64,000 bases of DNA from positions 1,922,001 through 1,986,000 of the forward strand of contig NEEC01000012.1 in NCBI GenBank assembly GCA_002189035.1, in the 5' to 3' direction. This document shows positions 58,214 through 64,000 of this stretch, piece by piece. How positions within the stretch are numbered: position 1 is the stretch's first letter; each line of letters begins with the position of its first letter. The DNA is from Utricularia gibba (taxonomy: Eukaryota > Streptophyta > Magnoliopsida > Lamiales > Lentibulariaceae). The notes under the pieces were generated by a model. The model ran no database searches. It saw nothing but the letters and a program-made list of their open reading frames with translations, and was not told where the DNA came from. The position numbers were made by a program, and so were the translations under genes.

Positions 58214-61129
58214 TCACTTGCTATCACTGTTATTGAGTCCCAAGTTTTTCTTCATATCTCTAGAGAGACTGAACTGCAGGGTGTTGTGCCATGGGAATAG
58301 TGTACGTGTTACAGGGAGCTTCCGCCGGAGGTCCTGCAATAGTCAAAAAAGCGAAAACCATGAAACTGCTAAGCATGCATTCTAGCGCTGTGCTTTGAAA
58401 GAAGAGGTGGCTACTTAAAACATTGAAACAAAGAATATGCTGCAGAACGATTAGGATAAAGATTTGAAGGAATTGGAGAAACTTATGGTGATAAAAATAG
58501 ACTTGTACATAGACCAAATCTACATGTTGAAGATAAATAAATCAATGGGAATACCTTGAAGGTTGTGTCAGGTAATTTGGAGTAGGAAACCTGAAAACAA
58601 AATCACTTCCAGTAAAATAGAAAGTTAATACCGAATGCATTATAATGCACAGGCAAAATGTGACACCTGAAGATAGTTTAGATATTCTGCCTCGTGGTGA
58701 CGAATTATGTTAGTCAATGAAACTGCAGAATCATCAGGTGACTGAAAAATAACTAATCATTATTGTCTGTTTAATCAGAAAGTACTCTAAGAATGTGAAA
58801 ATGTCTCCCCACCAAGATCGATTTCATGTTAGTATTTATCTATATCAAATTCTGCAGAGGATAAATAAATGTGGATTCCAATTACCTGAAGTATGGTTGA
58901 ATCCTTGCACTCTTTCTTTGCATCTAACTGGACATTGCCCTCCTCAAAATAGTGAGCCTCCACCTGGTTCAAACAAATAGCATGTCTTACTGAATCAAAC
59001 AGTATATATGAAATCATTAAACAACAGGAAAATAATTTTAACCAAATAACTGAGCACTGTACCAACACACAAGATATTTACCAGCAGCTTGCCTGTTAAT
59101 TCCACGATTTGCAAATCATTCTTGAACTCCATAACCCACTTAGACAGCCAGCAACCATTGCTGCAAAAAAAAAAAAAAAAAAGAGATGGGACGCTGAAAA
59201 TAGGTTGTACGTTGAAGTTACATGGTATCTCCAAAGGAAAAAGGAAAAAAGAATAAGCATAGAAAACATCGTGTTAGATTGTCCTCTTCAACCAGATATT
59301 TCATCTTGGAAGCAAGACCGAAAAACCCACAGATGTAAACTATTTCAACACATGCACCATACCAAAAATTTTGAGGAGTATTTTTAATGGAAGAAATCAC
59401 AACAACAAGCTCAAACTCTGAGCCTGCTTCTTCCACATCTTTTCCACGGGTACAATACACAGAACTTACTCCCTTGGGATATGCTTCAGCAACATACTTC
59501 ATGACTTCAGCATCTAAGGCCCCTCTGCCAAAAAGAACTTTAATACTAACAGAAGAAAATCAAGATAAAGCTCAGCATATCCAAACAGAACTAGGAAAAG
59601 AAACAATTCATAAATCTCCTTCACAGAAATTTTATTAAAAAAAGATTGTATTTTAACATGATCAGAAAATGAAGCAAAGGCATTCCAAATATTGAAGTAT
59701 AAAAGAAGTCCAGTTATGCCAAAGACATCCATGTGAAATGTCAAAGGGTTTATGGTTAAATTTCACTAAAATCGATAATTTCAGTCAGAAAGCCAAGATC
59801 CCGAGGAGCTTAAAAAAAATCACTCATGAGGAAAAAACGCAAAAATATCATGAAGCACAATTTCTTGGCAAAAAAAATAAAAAATAAGCATCAAAAGTAC
59901 CGATATTCTTCAACATATGAAGAAGGAAGCTCTTCGTCAGTGGCTGCTCTTGTACCTTCACATAACTGAACAGGGAAGCACCATGGTTTAATAGGAATAT
60001 AGTGTAGTGCTATCTAACACTATCAAGCGAGTGCCACTTCAGCAAGATGAAGCAACAAGCATCGTTTGTATCAAAATCCATCACTATTTTATTCAATTTC
60101 ATGATCATGTCAAGAGAAGAAAAAGTAAATGGAAGTTTTTGGGAACTCAAAAACATCTTTTTGCTCATTCACAAGCAAGGAGCATTCTAGTTCAGGCAAA
60201 TGGGTTATAGTTGAATCCTGGCCACAGTTACAGCTTAACAACACGTATCCTAGGCTGGATACAAACTGTTCACGAACTACGCACATGCTAGCATCAAAAA
60301 GGAAAAGAAAAAGCTCACCTGTTTTACATGGTTAACAATTGCAACCTGGGTAGTCCTGGGATCAAGATATTCGTTCTCAACAATCTCATTGTATGACGTA
60401 ACGAGAACCTATAAAGAAATATAAACTAAATGATGTGAATCTCACAAGAATTGATGGAACAATGCGACACAGGTCACCATGTTTGAAACAAATTCGAAAC
60501 TACATAAATATTGAAAAATTTGCAGATGCCAAGCTAGTAGCTTAAAAATATTTGTGCAAAAGCCAATGAAATCACAGTCAGAAAATCACTGCATAGATTT
60601 CTCATCAATTAGCAGTTCTCGATTTCTTTAGGGGTCTGGTCTTCTCACATGTTAGCTAGAAAATTGATAACCGTAAATTAAAAGGATACCATGCATATAG
60701 CAGATAAGATCTGGCATCTCCATACAAAATTAAAAAAAAACTGTCGAACAGCTACAACAAAGACAACATAGAAAGCGATAGAAACTAAAAGAGCAACTTT
60801 TCACACTTTTAATAAACGCGTAGTTCCAGATTACCTCACCGCTTCTATCGGGAACCTCAAGACAGATCATGTGGTCCTTATTGTACACCGGAAACGCCTC
60901 TGCCGCGGCGGCTTCAAATAGCTCCTCATCCTCAAAAGTTCCCTTACATCTGCATTTTCAGGAAAACAACTTACAAATCCATGCTTGGGGCTTGAGTAGT
61001 GCGCACAAAAGGATATTGCAAACCTTTAGCAACGTAAGAAATTTCACCGGCCGGAGAATTTAGCAGAAACCATTTTGCGAATTCGATCTTCTGCTCGCCG
61101 GTGACTTCCGGCGCTGATTCTTCCTCCAT
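58214..61129 (-). pseudogene. F-actin capping protein alpha, copy 2 (one-base frameshift)
   Basis: All ten exons of CAPZA are present with normal splice sites, from MEEESAPEVTGEQKIEFAKW (start 61129) to the stop at 58214-58216, and the intron layout equals copy 1. Conserved blocks include NEYLDPRTTQVA, EAYPKGVSSVYC, HYFEEGNVQLDAKKE and LRRKLPVTRTLFPWHNTLQF. In exon 2 one G is missing against copy 1 (plus-strand 60929-60932, CATCCTC instead of CATCCCTC). This shifts the frame and gives a stop before the end of that exon. Everything else looks under selection, so the loss is recent or is a sequencing error. Confidence 0.85.
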
Positions 61130-63855
61130 GATCCGACAAACAAATTCAAGGATTTGAAAAAAAAAAGTGCAAACTTTTGAATCCACAGATCAGGCTCCCA
61201 TCATCATTTGGGTTGAATTCTTCTTTTCAAAATGAATATATATCATTGATTATTAATTACGTTACATAATAGAAAGTGTATTTTTTAATTCTCATGAAAA
61301 ATGTCACAATTTCAAATTGAAGGGTCCGTCCCAAGTTATGTCAAACATTATTCCCGTGCTTGCCTTTTGGGGATATGAATTAAATGAATTCAGATTATTT
61401 AAATATAATTTATTCGTATATTTCCTACATCTACTTATCATTTAAAAATTCGTAAATATAGATTTTGAAGAGATTTGTTGGATAAAAGAAATAAAAAACT
61501 ATTTTGAAATATTTACATAAAATTAAAAATAAATTAAAAAGTACTAATTTGTTACTTTTGCAGAAATAATTCTTTCCGTGTAAATTTAAAAGTATTTTTA
61601 TTTTTGAAGTTGAAAACGTCATAATGCAAAATTGTTTTTATTTTACAAAAATAGAAATGGATCTCATGAAATTTTTCAAAAGGGTGATTTAGAAAATCTT
61701 TTGATGTGTGTTGATTTTATTAGAATAAATAATTATACATTCGAAAATTAAAATAATAGTATTAAATATATATATATATATATATTATAAATTAATAATA
61801 ATGGATTAGATTTATTTTTTTAAAAAAATATTATTCATATTTATTGTGTATTGAAATTTAAGGCATGGTCATTCAACTCATCAAACTTAATTTGAACCTA
61901 TCTTTCTTTTTGGGAAGGTGCAATGCACACTACAACTGCAAACAGATTTCACGAGCCAGTCTTTGGCGGTGTTTCTGGTCATGTTTCTGATAACCAGCTC
62001 TGGATTAGCAGCACGACAGATGAACATTCACCTCTGTTTAAGTAAAGCCAGTAGAATAAGGGCTAAGAGTAGATATGGGTAAGGATACTGGTGAATTTAA
62101 ATATTCATTGATCTGTCATAAGTCAAACACATTACCCTTAATTATACAACATTGATACGAAATGAATCTATATAATACATAGGTACGAGTAGATTCGATA
62201 TTTTTTACTAAATGAGTTGAACAACTCAATCAATTGAATCTAGAATTTATGAATTAAATTCGATTCATGATAATATATATAAATTATATAATGATTCGAG
62301 TCAACTCATGATTTAAGATGAATGTAATATATTAAATTGTATTCATTTAATCACAATTTTTTCATTAAATCGTAATTTTTTTATGTTGACTTGACGTATT
62401 CAACTCATATGTCCATTTCTACCTCCCAGCCAGCAAATGATAAGAGCTAGGCACTTCATCCTGTATTACTGAATAGAGCACCCCACTTTGCATATATTAG
62501 GGATACAAGCATCTTCCACTCATCTAAAGGGTAAAGCATGAATGGTTTACAACGAAATCGACTAGCAAGAATCACAGCAAATGCTCTTGAGTTGCCGTAA
62601 GTGGAAGAAGATAACTGCAAAATCAGTAGGAGACTTGTTTCTGGTTTAGCAATCACAGACAATATTGCAAGGAAACAAAGTGATGATTCCAAAACCAGCA
62701 CAAGGAGAGGCCCTGCGACCCAACAAGCTGAGCTAATAACTCCAGTTATTATTACATAGGAAACTACTTTCTATAAAGTCCCTTAATATTCAAAAACTTG
62801 GGAAACACCAACTTAGTTTTAATCCCCCAAACAAAACTTTGATCAATGAGATGGGAAACGAAAGATGATCTTGGCCCTCTATCCGCTCTTCAACCATGAT
62901 GAAACAGCTAAGATAACAAGAGAACCACCCCACCCCCAACAAAAATGTAAGATCATTTGCATTGTACATGTTAAAAATTGAAACTTTACATAATAGCTTG
63001 TTTTGAAAACTTAGATCGAAAAACAAGAAAAGTAAAAGAAAACATACCAGTTTTACATAAAAACTCGAGATGAGAGAATATCACGGGTAATGAAGTCGTT
63101 CATCACTACAAAAGAAAAGTTTTTAAAATTACAATACTTATAAAATAAAATAATTAAGTAAGAAAATAAATGTAAATAATATTAAATTTCTTAAAAGAAA
63201 AGTCTTATATCTTATATTGTATGATGTCGTATGAAATAAACATCATGTCTTGTTATTATATTAAATTATGATAACTCAAATTATAACAAATTGAAGACAT
63301 TAACCCAACAAAAAATGTTGAAACCATTATGTTCACACAAAAAATGGAACCATCCATGACCTTTGAATGGCTAAAAGTTGCGCCAGAGAATCCAATCATT
63401 AGTCATCAAAATTGTAGAACTGATGAGATGGGTGTTGATAGGAATTGCCTGAACTCCAACTCTCTACTTACATCAACATGATGATGAACATTGATAAGTG
63501 TATCTGCTTCCATTCTGAGATTTGAAGCGCACAGCATTACAACAAAAAAGTCAAGGATCCATACGAGTTCAATCAAAATAAAAAATTTGGAGCTATGAAT
63601 CGATCTAAAGTTTTAACTTCAAAGAACAATCCAATCCATCACAAAATCTAATTTAAAAAAAAAACAATCTTTACTTTCTTTGATGGGGAAGAAGGATGAA
63701 TTTTGTGGCAAGACTGATCATGGTGACTGGTGAGTGCTCTCTCTACAATATTATTTATTAGGAAGAAAAATATATCCATATTGTACAAATTAGCAATGAG
63801 GTGTCGTCTATGCAAATTTATCCCTTTCAGGGTTTAAGCCTCATATGCAATTATA
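61130..63855. other. AT-rich spacer at the right end
   Basis: 61130-61305 is CAPZA upstream sequence shared with copy 1. 61310-62400 is AT-rich, with a (TA)n run near 61765-61787. 62400-63060 is less AT-rich but shows no recognised protein. 63100-63850 is unremarkable and probably contains the promoter of the gene starting at 63856. Confidence 0.5.
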
Positions 63856-64000
63856 ATGGCCGCCGCCGCTTCTATTGCCGTCACCGTCGTGTCTTCTGGT
63901 TCAGGTTGTGGCTTTTCGAGCAAGCCTGAGCCGTGCATCACCTGCGCTAGCTTGTTTGCTATCCGCCGTCGAACTGCCTGGCCATTGAGCAAACTGGTAC
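63856..64000 (+). CDS. 5' end of a gene, possible transit peptide
   Basis: The ATG at 63856 opens a frame to the window edge: MAAAASIAVTVVSSGSGCGF followed by SSKPEPCITCASLFAIRRRT. The Ala/Ser/Val-rich start with few acidic residues and later Arg residues resembles a plastid transit peptide. GC content rises sharply here. The product cannot be named because the gene is cut by the window end. Confidence 0.5.
   Translation, partial: MAAAASIAVTVVSSGSGCGFSSKPEPCITCASLFAIRRRTAWPLSKLV

Overview
The window is nuclear DNA of a flowering plant, probably a eudicot. Genes have many introns with GT/AG borders and the spacers are very AT-rich. The recognisable proteins are plant types: a SYP4 syntaxin, a PLS-class PPR protein, nicotianamine synthase, DUF538, MED15 with a KIX domain, and a DPD1-like organelle nuclease. 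I see no rRNA, tRNA, CRISPR or bacterial feature. The species cannot be named from the sequence.

Layout. 0.6-7.1 kb: a complete but mutated Ty3/gypsy retrotransposon on the minus strand, with 572-bp LTRs and a 5-bp target duplication. 7.7-8.0 kb: a small hAT-like MITE. 8.3-9.7 kb: an intact six-exon CCR/phenylacetaldehyde-reductase-like gene (-). 12.2-15.2 kb: a decayed PPR gene carrying a fold-back MITE and a TRIM-like element, next to an intact DUF538 gene (-). 17.1-20.6 kb: a relic of bS6m exon 1, then an intact ten-exon gene for F-actin capping protein alpha, CAPZA (-). 20.7-22.5 kb: a MED15 homologue cut down to its KIX end (-). 24.1-26.9 kb: a 5'-truncated PurH/ATIC pseudogene (-). 27.1-29.1 kb: an intact PPR gene (+), followed by a DUF538 relic (-). 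30.7-34.4 kb: RPAP3-like TPR co-chaperone (+). 35.7-36.7 kb: nicotianamine synthase with an intron (+). 41.8-42.7 kb: universal stress protein (+). 43.5-45.5 kb: PHD/RING protein (-) with two frame breaks. 47.5-50.0 kb: SYP4-type syntaxin (+). 50.5-52.1 kb: DPD1-like exonuclease (-). 53.4-55.8 kb: CAPZA relic, intact organellar bS6 gene and a stray RRM exon (all -). 58.2-61.1 kb: second CAPZA copy with a one-base frameshift (-). At 63.86 kb a gene begins and runs off the end (+).

How the parts relate. These are mostly unrelated housekeeping genes, not a pathway. The story is local duplication followed by unequal decay. One segment (PPR plus DUF538) occurs twice; each copy kept a different gene. 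A second segment (CAPZA plus bS6m) occurs in three forms: one intact CAPZA, one frameshifted, one relic; bS6m is intact once and a relic once. Several small repeat families sit in the decayed copies and spacers. I found no convincing undescribed multi-gene system. The best leads are the reciprocal loss in the PPR/DUF538 pair and the KIX-only MED15 frame joined to CAPZA upstream sequence.
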